Positions 38,576 to 48,439 are shown, counted from the stretch's first letter. The stretch: 64,000 nt of DNA from Synechococcus sp. Nb3U1 (GCF_021533835.1 NZ_JAKFYQ010000001.1:129001-193000), one strand, 5' to 3'. Notes: generated by a model not told the origin, from the letters alone. Program-made: numbers and translations.

Positions 38576-38695
38576 ACACACGGGATCCTGAGTGCAAAAG
38601 GGTTTTTCTTTAGCCTAGTCTGGAATGCCGTTGCCGGTGACTGTTGAGGATCCCCCATTTGCGGCAGGATCGAAACATAGTGCAGGGGATCCGGC

Positions 38696-40231
38696 ATGGG
38701 CAAGGTGTATTTGGTGGGGGCGGGGTTGGGGGGACGGGAGGGCCTGACGGTGCGGGCGCTTCAGGTATTGCGGCAGGCAGAGGCAGTTTGGATCGATGAA
38801 TTGGTGGATGACCGATTGCTGGCAGAATTGCCGGGTCAGGCGCAGCTATGGCGACGGTCTGGGGAGTCTTCTGTGCAGGAGGGAGTCCTTTGGCTGATCC
38901 AACGCTGCCGTGAGGGCCAACAGGTGGTTCACCTCAAATCTGGGGATCCGCTGATTTTTGGCCGTACCCGTGAAGAGGTGGAAGCACTGGTTAAGGCGGG
39001 CTGCCCCTTTGAGATCCTGCCGGGGTTGTCTTCTGCCTTGGCTGGCCCCCTGTGGGCAGGGATCCCTTTGACGGATAAATATCTCAGCCGCGCTTTTGCG
39101 GTTCTGACAGCACACCAGCTGGAAACCTTGCCCTGGCCAGGGCTGGCCCAATTGGATACGCTGGTGATCTTGATGGGCTCCCGGCAACGAGACCAGATTG
39201 CCGCCAAGCTCATGGAGGCGGGTTGCCCTGCGGAGCGACCTGTGGCCCTCATTCGGTCAGCGGGCCAAGCGGAACAAACGGTGTGGGTGGGCTGTCTGGC
39301 AGAGTGGGCCGCAGCAGAAAACCGATCCTGTGAACAGACCCAGTCTGGGCCGGGAGTGTTGGTGATCGGGGAGGTGGTGAAATTGCGACAGGACTTCTTG
39401 TCCGGGATCCCCAGGCTACCAGAACAAGCCCCCTTGGCGGGTAAAACCGTGTTGGTGACCCGTTCGGAAGGGCAAGCGGAAACCTTTCGGGAGCTGCTCC
39501 AGGCCCAAGGGGCACGGGTGCTGGAGATGCCCACCCTGGTGATTCAACCCCCCGCAAGCTGGGATCGCTTGGATCAGGCTATTCAACAGCTTGAGCAATT
39601 CGACTGGCTACTACTCACCTCTGCCAATGCCGTCACCCATTTCTTTGCGCGGTTGCACCATCACAAGCAAGACAGCCGTGCCCTGCATGCCCTCAGGGTG
39701 GCGGTGGTGGGATCCAAAACAGCGGCGATATTGGCTCACTATGGTATTCATCCCAATTTGGTGCCGCCGGAGTTTGTTGCCGATGCGTTGCTGGAGGTTT
39801 GGCCCGAGCCCGTGATGGGGCAACGGGTGCTGTTCCCACGGGTCGAGTCGGGCGGGCGAGATGTGTTGGTGCAGGGGTTGCGGCAGCGAGGGGCGCAGGT
39901 GCTGGAGGTAGCCGCCTATCAATCCGCCTGTCCGAAACAGCCGGATCCCCAGGTGATCGCCGCCCTAAAGGCTCATCAGGTGGATCTTCTCAGCTTTGCC
40001 AGCTCCAAGACGGTGCAGCATTTCGCCCAGTTGATCCGGCAGGCAGGGTTGGATCCCGAGGTTTGGGATCCACCGGTGCAGATTGCCGCCATTGGCCCCA
40101 AAACTGCAGAAACCTGCCGCGCAGAGTTGGGCCGAGTGGATATTGAGGCAGCAGAATACACTCTAGAGGGGCTGGTGGAAGCCATGATCCAGCAGGCGCA
40201 ACCGCTCCAGACTACCGGAACCGTTGGATAA
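38696..40231 (+). CDS. cobA-hemD: Fused uroporphyrinogen-III C-methyltransferase and uroporphyrinogen-III synthase
   Basis: A 511-residue bifunctional protein for tetrapyrrole synthesis. The N-terminal ~240 residues are the SAM-dependent methyltransferase: VYLVGAGLGGREGLTVRAL, LKSGDPLIFGR and PGLSSALAGPLWAGIPLT. It makes precorrin-2, the entry to siroheme and cobalamin. The C-terminal ~260 residues are HemD, with GKTVLVTRSEGQAETF, LLTSANAV and a final AIGPKTAETC, closing the macrocycle to uroporphyrinogen III. The fusion places the branch-point enzyme next to the enzyme that makes its substrate. A cobalamin gene, cobQ, lies 11 kb away. Confidence 0.95.
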   Translation: MGKVYLVGAGLGGREGLTVRALQVLRQAEAVWIDELVDDRLLAELPGQAQLWRRSGESSVQEGVLWLIQRCREGQQVVHLKSGDPLIFGRTREEVEALVKAGCPFEILPGLSSALAGPLWAGIPLTDKYLSRAFAVLTAHQLETLPWPGLAQLDTLVILMGSRQRDQIAAKLMEAGCPAERPVALIRSAGQAEQTVWVGCLAEWAAAENRSCEQTQSGPGVLVIGEVVKLRQDFLSGIPRLPEQAPLAGKTVLVTRSEGQAETFRELLQAQGARVLEMPTLVIQPPASWDRLDQAIQQLEQFDWLLLTSANAVTHFFARLHHHKQDSRALHALRVAVVGSKTAAILAHYGIHPNLVPPEFVADALLEVWPEPVMGQRVLFPRVESGGRDVLVQGLRQRGAQVLEVAAYQSACPKQPDPQVIAALKAHQVDLLSFASSKTVQHFAQLIRQAGLDPEVWDPPVQIAAIGPKTAETCRAELGRVDIEAAEYTLEGLVEAMIQQAQPLQTTGTVG

Positions 40232-40258
40232 TACGGATCCGTCAGAGGATCCCCGGCC

Positions 40259-41083
40259 ATGTGGCACAGTGCCAAAACCTACGAAGATATCCGCTATGAA
40301 AAAAGCGATGGCATCGCCAAAATCACCATCAACCGCCCCCATAAGCGCAATGCCTTTCGCCCCAAAACCATTCAGGAATTAATCGATGCCTTTTCCAATG
40401 TGCGGGAGGATCCCCGCATTGGGGTGGTGCTATTTACCGGAGCGGGGCCCCATAGCGATGGCCAATATGCCTTTTGTGCCGGCGGGGATCAGAGCGTGCG
40501 CAGCGAGGCAGGCTATTTGGATGAGGCGGGGATCCCTCGCTTGAATGTGTTGGATTTGCAGCGGCTGATCCGCTCCTTGCCCAAGGTGGTGATCGCGTTG
40601 GTGGCGGGCTATGCCATTGGGGGCGGTCATGTGTTGCATCTAATTTGCGATCTCACTCTTGCCGCAGACAACGCCATTTTTGGCCAGACCGGCCCCAAGG
40701 TGGGCAGCTTTGATGGGGGCTTCGGGGCCAGCTACTTGGCACGGGTGGTGGGTCAAAAAAAAGCGCGAGAAATTTGGTTTCTCTGTCGTCAATATACAGC
40801 GGCACAAGCCTTAGAGATGGGCCTGGTGAATGCGGTGGTGCCGGTGGAAGAACTGGAGGCAGAAGGGATCCGCTGGGCACAGGAAATTCTGCAAAAAAGT
40901 CCGCTGGCGATTCGCTGCCTCAAGGCTGCCTTTAACGCCGATTGTGATGGGCAGGCGGGGCTACAGGAGCTGGCAGGAGATGCGACGCTGCTGTTTTACA
41001 TGACCGAAGAAGCCGCCGAGGGCAAACGAGCCTTTTTGGAAAAGCGCCCTCCCGATTTTCGCCGGTTTCCTTGGTTGCCTTAA
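40259..41083 (+). CDS. menB: 1,4-dihydroxy-2-naphthoyl-CoA synthase
   Basis: A 274-residue crotonase-fold enzyme that closes the second ring in naphthoquinone synthesis; in cyanobacteria this yields phylloquinone, the A1 cofactor of photosystem I. The opening [20 protein letters not shown] is typical. The active-site regions are [10 protein letters not shown] and [19 protein letters not shown], followed by [21 protein letters not shown] and the C-terminal FLEKRPPDF. It starts 27 bp after cobA-hemD and may be cotranscribed. A 9-bp tandem duplication covers its stop codon. Confidence 0.95.
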   Translation: MWHSAKTYEDIRYEKSDGIAKITINRPHKRNAFRPKTIQELIDAFSNVREDPRIGVVLFTGAGPHSDGQYAFCAGGDQSVRSEAGYLDEAGIPRLNVLDLQRLIRSLPKVVIALVAGYAIGGGHVLHLICDLTLAADNAIFGQTGPKVGSFDGGFGASYLARVVGQKKAREIWFLCRQYTAAQALEMGLVNAVVPVEELEAEGIRWAQEILQKSPLAIRCLKAAFNADCDGQAGLQELAGDATLLFYMTEEAAEGKRAFLEKRPPDFRRFPWLP

Positions 41084-41099
41084 ATAAATGAAATAAATG
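41082..41099. repeat. 9-bp tandem duplication at the menB stop codon
   Basis: AAATAAATG is repeated at 41082-41090 and 41091-41099, beginning within the menB stop codon. This is a third example in the window of a short duplication touching the end of a gene. Confidence 0.7.
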
Positions 41100-41107
41100 C
41101 TCAGATT

Positions 41108-42010
41108 TCAGCCCAAGTAGGTCTGAAACCAATGGGCGGTTTCGGCAACCGCAGGGCCAACGTAATCCTCGACATCGTACAGATCGATGTGGTTGTGGGT
41201 GGGCAGCCAAACCAGTTTCTTCGGCTCCCCGGCTCGTTCATAGGTAGCTTGGGCACTTTCAGGGGAACAGTAGGCATCCACCTGTCCGTGCACCATCAAC
41301 ATCGGAGTTGGGGCGATGAAATCTGCCGCTGCTGCTGCCTCAAGGGTGATCAACTCATAGGTGGAAAGGGTCGTAACCTGGTTCACCCAGTGGGGACTGG
41401 CAGAGCGAGCCGTACCGTAGTATTCGTAGGGTTCTGCCCCAGGCATGGCTGCAGCTCCGGTTTCGGCAACCGCAGGAATATAGGGCAACTCACCCGTCTG
41501 CCAATACTGTTCGCGCGTGTGGGCAAAGTGCGCCAGGCGCTCCCGGTAGCGCTCGGATCCCATGAGGCGGCGCATGGTGTGTGGGGAATTGTAGGCACCC
41601 GCTATCAGGGCAATCGCCTTGACCCGTGGATCAAAAGCGGCAAACTTAAGGACATAACTGGTGCCCAGGCAAATTCCACAAGCCCCAATCCGTTCGGGAT
41701 CCACTTCCGCTTGCTGACGCAAAAAACTGACGGCAGCAGCCAAGTCAGTGAGCTTTCCAGCAGAATCTTCGTGTTGGCGTGGCTCCCCTTCACTTTCTCC
41801 AAAGTGGCGATGGTCAAAAGCCAAACAAACCCATCCCTGTTCTGCCAACCGACGAGCATATAGCCCCGTCACTTGTTCCTTCACTCCGGTAAAAGGGCCG
41901 CTGAACACCAGCCCTGCTTTGGGAGAAGACAGATCCTCTTCCGGCAGGTACAAATCCCCCACCAACAGCCAAGGGCCACTTTTGAACTGCACCCGCTTCG
42001 AGGTAGCCAT
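41108..42010 (-). CDS. Alpha/beta hydrolase with cysteine nucleophile elbow
   Basis: A 300-residue alpha/beta hydrolase. The nucleophile elbow is GICLGT, with Cys in place of the usual Ser, as in dienelactone hydrolases. FSGPFTGVKEQ forms the oxyanion region, FDHRHFGESEG follows strand 4, MLMVHGQVDAYCSP carries the acid Asp, and HNHIDLYD the catalytic His. Homologues hydrolyse esters or peptides of unknown nature. It converges with menB, only 24 bp away. The substrate is unknown. Confidence 0.8.
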   Translation of the reverse strand: MATSKRVQFKSGPWLLVGDLYLPEEDLSSPKAGLVFSGPFTGVKEQVTGLYARRLAEQGWVCLAFDHRHFGESEGEPRQHEDSAGKLTDLAAAVSFLRQQAEVDPERIGACGICLGTSYVLKFAAFDPRVKAIALIAGAYNSPHTMRRLMGSERYRERLAHFAHTREQYWQTGELPYIPAVAETGAAAMPGAEPYEYYGTARSASPHWVNQVTTLSTYELITLEAAAAADFIAPTPMLMVHGQVDAYCSPESAQATYERAGEPKKLVWLPTHNHIDLYDVEDYVGPAVAETAHWFQTYLG

Positions 42011-42205
42011 GGTAAGAGATTCCTACTCAGCCCTACCCATTTAGTATGACTTTTTTCGTATGGCTTTTGAGATTTGAATTGTATATACGCCTCTTTCGTC
42101 ACTTTCAAAAATTTTGATAGGTTTACGTCATTGCAATTACAATTTGCAACATTCCCCCTCACTCCAAACTTCTCTCCTGGAACGGGAGAGGGAGCATAAA
42201 TGTCT

Positions 42206-42227
42206 CATTCTTAAATCATTCTTAAAT
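42206..42227. repeat. 11-bp tandem duplication in an AT-rich gap
   Basis: CATTCTTAAAT occurs at 42206-42216 and directly again at 42217-42227. It sits in the 296-bp gap between the hydrolase and U32 peptidase genes. The gap is AT-rich, probably contains the hydrolase promoter, and shows no gene. Confidence 0.7.
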
Positions 42228-42306
42228 GAAACTACTATACATCATTTCAGCCGACGAGAAATCAAGTCTTTCTCCCATGACAGAAGAGGCATATTCAGAG
42301 TTTTAT

Positions 42307-44832
42307 TCAATCCTCCAAAGATCCGCGAGTGACCCCCAGTTGACTCTGTAGCTTCAGCACTCGCCAGAGCTGGGATCCGCTTAATTTCCCTTGTAAGAGC
42401 TGTTGATAACTGCGCAGAGTTTGTTTCACTTGTGCCGGTGCTTCATTCAAAAACTCCACCCGCACATAGCGCAGGCCCAGATCGAGCAATTTATGCACAT
42501 GATCTGCCCCTGTTTGGGCTTTACCATTGTAGAGGGTATTGCGGCAGCCCGCATCCGCTTTCAAAATATGTTCAACGTTGGCGCGATCTCGTAGCTTCAC
42601 TTCATGCTTTTCACAAGGGCGACCACAATTGGTATAGTCGGTTCCCTCTGACAAAAAAGCACAAAAGACACAATGTTCCATATGGAACATGGGCACATGC
42701 TGATGGATGGTTACCTCATACCAGTGGGCAGGGCCAGCTTTCAATAGGGATCCCAGTTGCTCATGGTTAAGATCATAAGAAGCGGTTAAGCGCTCAAGAT
42801 TATACCGGGCTTTTAGATAATTGGCGGTGATGGGATTGGCCACATTCAAAGAAAAATCCCCAATACACTGTTTATCCTTAAAAAACTCCAGGTGATCATA
42901 ATTTCTTACCAAATAGCCATCTGCCCCTGCAGCCAGCACCTGTTTCAAAATCCAGGTTTCTCCTGGTTTGGTGATACGGGGTGGAGCCACCCAAAGGTGC
43001 AGCTCAGGATGCAAAGTTTTGCTTGCGGAGATCACCTCTCGATACCGGCGTGGATCCTCAAATTCGAGGTAGATCTGTTGGATGCCGCTTTCGAGCACCG
43101 CTTGCAGTTGAGCCGGATCCCGCACCAAAACCGACAATTCTGGGGATCCCATTTCTGAACCTTCCAGGGCGTCCGTCCTGCTGGCCAGAGTCGGCAGGAG
43201 ATCTTGCCAATGGGCCTCAGGTTTCAGTTGCCAGCGCTGGGGTTGAGCCCGCAAGACTTGCAATTGTTCTACGGCTTCGCGGCGCATTTGGTTGAGGGCA
43301 CTCACGGGCAACATCACCGCTCCCTCCAGGCAATTGTGCAGGGATCCCAACTGGAAGGGGGTGGCTCCAAGGCGGCCTAGTTGCTCTCGTAGTTTTTCAG
43401 TGGAGAGAGGTTGGCGATGGGCGGGCACCAGCGGCATCGGCGAATCCACTTGCACAGTATGGCCCTGCTCATCCCGCAGGATCAGGGTGAGGAGGGATCC
43501 GGCTTGGCCGTGAACTTCGATATGGATAGGCCGCTGAAAGTGGGGGTGCTCCCCGGCATAACTTTGGCGAAGGCGTTTCTCCAATTCCGGATCACTGGTT
43601 TTCCAGAGGTGATCCCCAACTTGGATGCGTTTGAGATCGATATCCCCCTGTCCAAAACTGAGGAAGGCCCGTCCCTGCCTCTGTTCGATGCGGTAAACCC
43701 GCCCCCCCTGTTCCGGCCAATCCGGCTGCCCTTGGTCGAACACCACCCCATCCCCAGCCTTGAGAGGCGCTTCCAGGCGAATCTCCACTTGGTTAGGGAG
43801 GATCCCGAGCACCTGCCCCAAATAAACACCTCGTTTTTTCCCGAAGCGGGCGTGCACTAGCTCCTGGTTGTTGATGCCCCGAAACCAGCCCGTATACAGC
43901 CCCCGTGAAAAGCTCATCTCCAGCTCATAACGATCCTGACGAGAAAGCCGCCACGGTTGCTCCGCCCCCAGGGCATCCAAAGCTTGCCGATACACCCGCG
44001 TTACATTGGCTACATACTCTGGCGATTTGAGCCGCCCCTCGATCTTCAAACAGTGGATCCCAGCTTTAACCAACTCTGGCAACACCTCAAGCCCCGCCAA
44101 ATCCTGTGGGCTGAGCAGGTAGCGTTTTTCCCCCAAGTCACGGCGGATCCCATCTACCACCAAGTCATAGGGCATGCGACAAGCCTGGGCACATTCCCCC
44201 CGATTGGCGGAGCGGCCCCCCAACGATTCGCTGGTCAAACATTGCCCAGAATAAGCCACACACAAAGCCCCATGCACGAACACCTCCAGAGGGAGGGCGG
44301 ATCCCTTCTGAGCTAGGTGAGTGCGAATTTTATCGATCTCCTTCAGGGAACATTCGCGGGCCAATACCACTAGCTCACAGCCCAGTTGCTCAGCGAACTC
44401 CGCTCCCACCCCGCTTGTAATGGTCATTTGCGTAGAGGCATGAACGGGAAAATCCGGCGAGAGATGACGAATCAGACGCACCATGCCGATATCCTGCACA
44501 ATCGCCGCATCCACCCCCGCTGCCACAATCGAGCGAATATAGCCCTCCGCCTCAGTCAGTTCAGAAGGAAAGACCAAAGTATTGAAGGTTACATAGCCCC
44601 GTACCCCTCGTTGGTGCAGCCAGGCCATCAACTCCGGTAGGTCAGCCTCCGTAAAGTTGCGGGCCCGCATACGCGCGTTGAACCGTTCCAGCCCAAAGTA
44701 AATGGCATCGGCTCCATTCTCCACAGCCGCCTTGGCACAGTCCCAATCTCCAGCTGGAGCCAAAAGAAGAGGAAGCCCACCAAGCTGGGCAGAGGCCCTT
44801 AAAGAAGAGGCAGTTTCTACAGAAGCACTCAT
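42307..44832 (-). CDS. U32-family peptidase (RlhA/YhbU-like), long form
   Basis: An 841-residue protein of the U32 collagenase-like family. The N-terminal domain has LLLAPAGDWDCAKAAVENGA and ADAIYFGLERFNARMRA, then VFVHGALCVAYSGQCLTS, where Cys residues recur in the family. A middle DUF3656-like region follows, and the C-terminal domain has a second Cys cluster (HCVFCAFLSEG, NCGRPCEKHEVKLRDR). E. coli RlhA of this family is needed for hydroxylation of a cytidine in 23S rRNA, so an RNA-modification role is at least as likely as proteolysis. It is apparently a single-gene unit. Confidence 0.88.
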   Translation of the reverse strand: MSASVETASSLRASAQLGGLPLLLAPAGDWDCAKAAVENGADAIYFGLERFNARMRARNFTEADLPELMAWLHQRGVRGYVTFNTLVFPSELTEAEGYIRSIVAAGVDAAIVQDIGMVRLIRHLSPDFPVHASTQMTITSGVGAEFAEQLGCELVVLARECSLKEIDKIRTHLAQKGSALPLEVFVHGALCVAYSGQCLTSESLGGRSANRGECAQACRMPYDLVVDGIRRDLGEKRYLLSPQDLAGLEVLPELVKAGIHCLKIEGRLKSPEYVANVTRVYRQALDALGAEQPWRLSRQDRYELEMSFSRGLYTGWFRGINNQELVHARFGKKRGVYLGQVLGILPNQVEIRLEAPLKAGDGVVFDQGQPDWPEQGGRVYRIEQRQGRAFLSFGQGDIDLKRIQVGDHLWKTSDPELEKRLRQSYAGEHPHFQRPIHIEVHGQAGSLLTLILRDEQGHTVQVDSPMPLVPAHRQPLSTEKLREQLGRLGATPFQLGSLHNCLEGAVMLPVSALNQMRREAVEQLQVLRAQPQRWQLKPEAHWQDLLPTLASRTDALEGSEMGSPELSVLVRDPAQLQAVLESGIQQIYLEFEDPRRYREVISASKTLHPELHLWVAPPRITKPGETWILKQVLAAGADGYLVRNYDHLEFFKDKQCIGDFSLNVANPITANYLKARYNLERLTASYDLNHEQLGSLLKAGPAHWYEVTIHQHVPMFHMEHCVFCAFLSEGTDYTNCGRPCEKHEVKLRDRANVEHILKADAGCRNTLYNGKAQTGADHVHKLLDLGLRYVRVEFLNEAPAQVKQTLRSYQQLLQGKLSGSQLWRVLKLQSQLGVTRGSLED

Positions 44833-45071
44833 GAAAGGGTGAAGGTTGGTGCTGGGATGACCACGGCAGTGTGCAGGACATGTGCCGCTGAGATCCTAAC
44901 TTGTCTGTTGGGCAGCCGTTTCTGTTTTGACCCCCCAGGTTTCTAGAGCACTTGCTCGGCGGCAGGGATCCCTTCGTCATGCAAAAACAAAGAACCTGAA
45001 AGAAAGGACACCCTCTCCTCCAGGTCGAACGGCGGATCCCCAAAAAGGCCTAATGGATCCGTACCAGCAAA

Positions 45072-45266
45072 CTACACAGAAGCCACCAGCACATTCAAGA
45101 TCCCGGTCAGAATGCCGCTGAACAAGGCCAGAGTAATGTAACGACCGACAGCAGGCTTTTGACCCAAGAGCTGATCAGAAGCGCTGATGGTAAAGAACAA
45201 AGACCAAGCTTGAGTCGCGTTGATGGTCTCAAACTGGTTGAATTCAGGGGTGAAGATCTTGGCCAT
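45072..45266 (-). CDS. Small membrane protein, possibly HLIP-like
   Basis: A 64-residue protein starting MAKIFTPEFNQFETINATQA, with two hydrophobic stretches; the stronger one is C-terminal (ITLALFSGILTGILNVLV). E13-x-x-N16-x-x-x-A20 has the spacing of the chlorophyll-binding ExxNxRxA motif of high-light-inducible proteins, but the Arg is missing and the following helix is unusual. I cannot name a family; a divergent HLIP or a small photosystem-associated subunit is possible. GGAG lies about nine bases before ATG 45266. The gaps on either side hold no other gene. Confidence 0.6.
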   Translation of the reverse strand: MAKIFTPEFNQFETINATQAWSLFFTISASDQLLGQKPAVGRYITLALFSGILTGILNVLVASV

Positions 45267-45439
45267 GGTTGGATGCTCCATAATGTTGCGCCTTTCTAAA
45301 GCAACCTTAACAAAAGTTAACTAAAGCTGCCATGTTTGCAACAATACCTGAGTCCACAGGGGATCCCCTTCGATGGCGAATTGTGGGTGAGAAGACCAAT
45401 CCTTCCGAAGGGTGATGAAATGGGCTTGCCTGTAGCCAC

Positions 45440-46009
45440 TCAACGCAGCAACACTTTCGGGGATAACAACAACGTCAGGGATCCCTGTCGGTAGTCAATC
45501 CGGCCTTCTAAAAACCGTACCTGGGCCAGACCGGCTTTTTTGAGGGTGATGGCTTGAGTGTGGCTGTTGGTGGGGCATAGCCCGATGGCCGCCTGCACCC
45601 ACAGGCTCAAATCCGGCTGGTGACCGACCGAGGCCAAGGAGGTGAGGGGATCCTGCTGGGTTTGCCAGCGCACCAGATCGGCGAAACTTCCTCCTGGAGC
45701 CAGGGGTTCAAACACTTCTACGCTTTTGGTAAGTCCTTCATCTGAGAAGATCTCAGCCGTTTGTCGGGCTCGCACCAGGGGGCTAGTCAGAATCAGGTTC
45801 CACTTCCAGCCCATCTCCTTGAGTTGGCGGGCAATCTTGCGACAGCGTTTGCGGCCCTCGTCTGTCAGTGCCCGAAAAGCATCTTCCATCTCCGCCTGAG
45901 GTTCTTCGGCAATGCCGTGGCGAATGAAATCTACAGAAAGAGCCTCTAGCGAATTTTTTATCTCCGCTGCATTGTGGTGCTCATCGCTGTGCTCGACCTC
46001 AGAAACCAT
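45440..46009 (-). CDS. sixA: SixA-like phosphohistidine phosphatase
   Basis: A 189-residue histidine phosphatase. The catalytic motif is VDFIRHGIAEE, with ALTDEGRKRC following, LILTSPLVRARQTAEIF as the second phosphate pocket, and VGHQPDLSLW with the final active-site His. SixA removes phosphate from His of HPt domains or PTS proteins. I prefer ATG 46009; an in-frame TTG twelve bases upstream is less likely. No phosphorelay gene is adjacent, so the target is unknown. Confidence 0.88.
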   Translation of the reverse strand: MVSEVEHSDEHHNAAEIKNSLEALSVDFIRHGIAEEPQAEMEDAFRALTDEGRKRCRKIARQLKEMGWKWNLILTSPLVRARQTAEIFSDEGLTKSVEVFEPLAPGGSFADLVRWQTQQDPLTSLASVGHQPDLSLWVQAAIGLCPTNSHTQAITLKKAGLAQVRFLEGRIDYRQGSLTLLLSPKVLLR

Positions 46010-46178
46010 TGACCCACTCAAAGCTCAGCTCTCTCAGAATACTGCCCTTGAGGTGAGGTTGCTGCGGCAGCTAGGGAACCAAGGAACCCTGCAAAGTAAC
46101 TCCCTTGCTGCCATAATCTATTCCCAACAGCAATGCACGCTGCCGGGCTTGCCGCTACCCTTTCTAGAGCTACCCCTG

Positions 46179-48302
46179 CTAGAGGCGTTGGCTTACCAGA
46201 GTACGCCCCTCCTGGGTGTAGAGTTGCCAATAGTTCCAGTAGTTGCCAAACACCGACTTGACGTAACCCCGGGTCTCAGCAAACGGGATCTGCTCCACAA
46301 ACAGGTCGGGATCCGTGAGGCCGTACTGATTCAACCATCTGCCGACATTGCCGGGGCCGCCATTATAACTGGCCAAAGCCAGCATGGTGTTGTCTTGGTA
46401 GGTGCGATGGGTGTAGTCCAAATACCAGGATCCCAAGTAGAGGTTATCGGCGGGGTTGGTGAGGCTATATTGGGCTAGGCCAATCTGCTGAGCAATCCAT
46501 TGCCCCGTGGCGGGCATCACCTGCATTAAGCCCAAAGCCCCAGATACTGAGACGATCTCTGGTTCAAACCGTGATTCCTGCCGGATCAGAGAAGCCACCA
46601 TCAACGGGTTGAGGTTAAATTGCCGGGACCAGCGGGCCATGCCGGATTGGGTGTAGGGATCCCCGCCCCAAGAATTGTCTGGGTTGGCGTAGTAGTGCAG
46701 TGGATAAATGGCTTGCCAGAAATCCTGCCGTTGCTTCAACGTATCCAACATAGGATCCGGATCCTCGCTGAAGCGCAGAGCTGTCACTTGGTTAATGCCC
46801 CGCAGATGCTCCCCGGCACTGTTGCGCAAAATACCCGTGACAAAGCGTTCTGTAATGCTCATTTGTCGGGGATCTCGTTGGACGGGGGTTTCTCCCTGCC
46901 AGCGTTCCCAGGCCAGTTGCCTCGCCCCAATCAGATGTAGGGTTTGAGTGGCATCGGAAACGTCCGGCAGCGGTAGACGCACCGGCTCAAAATCCACCTC
47001 TACCGCCTTGCGACCACTACCAAAATCCCCCACAGGCCAGCCCAGTTGTACCGCCGACCGCCAGCCGTAGTAGGTATGGGGAAACTGGTTCAACACCAAC
47101 TGATAGGTTTGTCGGGCCGCTTCTGCATCCCCCTGTTGTTCTCGCCATTTGCCCGCCCAGTAGAGCAGTTGAGCCCCCATTTCCGTATCCCGTTGGCCGG
47201 ATCCCACCTGTTGGGCGATGGCAATGGCTGAGTTGAGGTTGCCCGCTTGGGCTTGGTTCCAAGCTATTGTCCAGGCGGCGTTGGCGGCGGCTTCGCTGTG
47301 GGGAAAACGATCCCAGAGGGCTTGGCGAGTGGCTTGGGCCGATTGGGGGCTGGCGTTGCGATCGTACAGTTGGCTGAGGCTGAGCAGGGCTTCCGGGGCT
47401 TCTTTATCAGAACCAGATCCCACCTGTTTGAGCAACTCAATGGCTGTGGGCAGGTCGCTCAGATCCGCTAGGCGGCGACGGGTGAGAGAGGCATCTGGCC
47501 CATCGGGAAACTGCGCCAGCAGGGCTTGGTAGGCGGCTATCGCCTGAGGGAATTCCCGCGAGATCTGGTGGCTACGGCCCCAGCGGTAGAGATTTTGAGA
47601 AGTAGCCGGGGCACGACCGTAGGCACGGGCCGCTTTGCCGTATTCCCGCTGTTCCCAATAGGCATCGGCAATGATCTGCCAATCCGCAGATGAAAGGGAT
47701 CCCTCCTGAGCTTGCCGCCAGCGATCCAACAGGGGCGTTAACCCAGAGGTTTGCGGATGATGTTGGGCCAAATCCCGCAGCAGGTCATAGCGTTCTGGGC
47801 TGAGACCCAGCAAATACTTGAGGGCACGTCCAGTGACCGGGTGGGTGGGAAATTGCTGCCGTAGTTCATCCGCACGTCCCATGCCCCAGAGGGCATAGGC
47901 AGCGACAGGGCTATTGGGGTATTCCTCTAGAACCTTGGGCCACCAAACCCCTTGGGCTGTTTCTTTATCTCGTAATGTTTCGTAGGCTTGAGCCCGCAGT
48001 TTCCAAATTTCATCAGTGAGAACCGGCAGGCTGTCTTCTAACCCCTCTAAGTGTCGTAGAGCAGATTCGGCTTGGCCGGCTTGCAGAGCAGCATAGGCTT
48101 GCAAAAAGGCAGTGGTGGAAGATACGGGGAGTTGGCTGGCATCTAGAGGACTGGAAGCCACTTCCAGAGGCCCTGCTTGAGAGCGGTAATCTCCATCCGC
48201 TTGCCAGGATCCCCAGATGGCCCCACCCAGGGCGGATCCCGTCATCAATACACCGGTAGCCAATCCTGCCCAGAGCCGTTTGTTGTTTGTCAGGATCTCC
48301 AT
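46179..48302 (-). CDS. Soluble lytic murein transglycosylase (Slt type)
   Basis: A 707-residue periplasmic enzyme. The N-terminus has a membrane/signal segment (LWAGLATGVLMTGSALGGAI). About 450 residues of helical TPR-like repeats follow, as in the Slt70 superhelix. The C-terminal SLT domain contains ASLIRQESRFEPEIVS with the catalytic Glu, GALGLMQVMPATG and ALASYNGGPGNV. It cleaves peptidoglycan between MurNAc and GlcNAc to give 1,6-anhydro ends. I chose ATG 48302 with GGGAG nine bases upstream. Confidence 0.93.
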   Translation of the reverse strand: MEILTNNKRLWAGLATGVLMTGSALGGAIWGSWQADGDYRSQAGPLEVASSPLDASQLPVSSTTAFLQAYAALQAGQAESALRHLEGLEDSLPVLTDEIWKLRAQAYETLRDKETAQGVWWPKVLEEYPNSPVAAYALWGMGRADELRQQFPTHPVTGRALKYLLGLSPERYDLLRDLAQHHPQTSGLTPLLDRWRQAQEGSLSSADWQIIADAYWEQREYGKAARAYGRAPATSQNLYRWGRSHQISREFPQAIAAYQALLAQFPDGPDASLTRRRLADLSDLPTAIELLKQVGSGSDKEAPEALLSLSQLYDRNASPQSAQATRQALWDRFPHSEAAANAAWTIAWNQAQAGNLNSAIAIAQQVGSGQRDTEMGAQLLYWAGKWREQQGDAEAARQTYQLVLNQFPHTYYGWRSAVQLGWPVGDFGSGRKAVEVDFEPVRLPLPDVSDATQTLHLIGARQLAWERWQGETPVQRDPRQMSITERFVTGILRNSAGEHLRGINQVTALRFSEDPDPMLDTLKQRQDFWQAIYPLHYYANPDNSWGGDPYTQSGMARWSRQFNLNPLMVASLIRQESRFEPEIVSVSGALGLMQVMPATGQWIAQQIGLAQYSLTNPADNLYLGSWYLDYTHRTYQDNTMLALASYNGGPGNVGRWLNQYGLTDPDLFVEQIPFAETRGYVKSVFGNYWNYWQLYTQEGRTLVSQRL

Positions 48303-48332
48303 GCTTTCTCTCCCCACAACCTTCGACTACGA

Positions 48333-48439
48333 TACAGCCTTTTCCAGCGTTATCTGATATGGCAGATTCAGGTCAATCCCTTGCTCTATAAGGTTTTTTG
48401 CCTAGCTCAAGGGCCTGCGTGAAGTCGGAAAAGGCTGTA
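48333..48439. mobile_element. MITE-like element, copy 2
   Basis: Perfect 13-bp inverted ends TACAGCCTTTTCC and GGAAAAGGCTGTA bound 107 bp. Read as TA-CAGCCTTTTCC...GGAAAAGGCTG-TA, it has the TA duplication of IS630/Tc1-mariner elements. It shares ends and a gap-free but diverged interior with 37384-37490. It lies in the divergent gap between the Slt gene and the TPR gene, where it may affect promoters. Confidence 0.7.
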
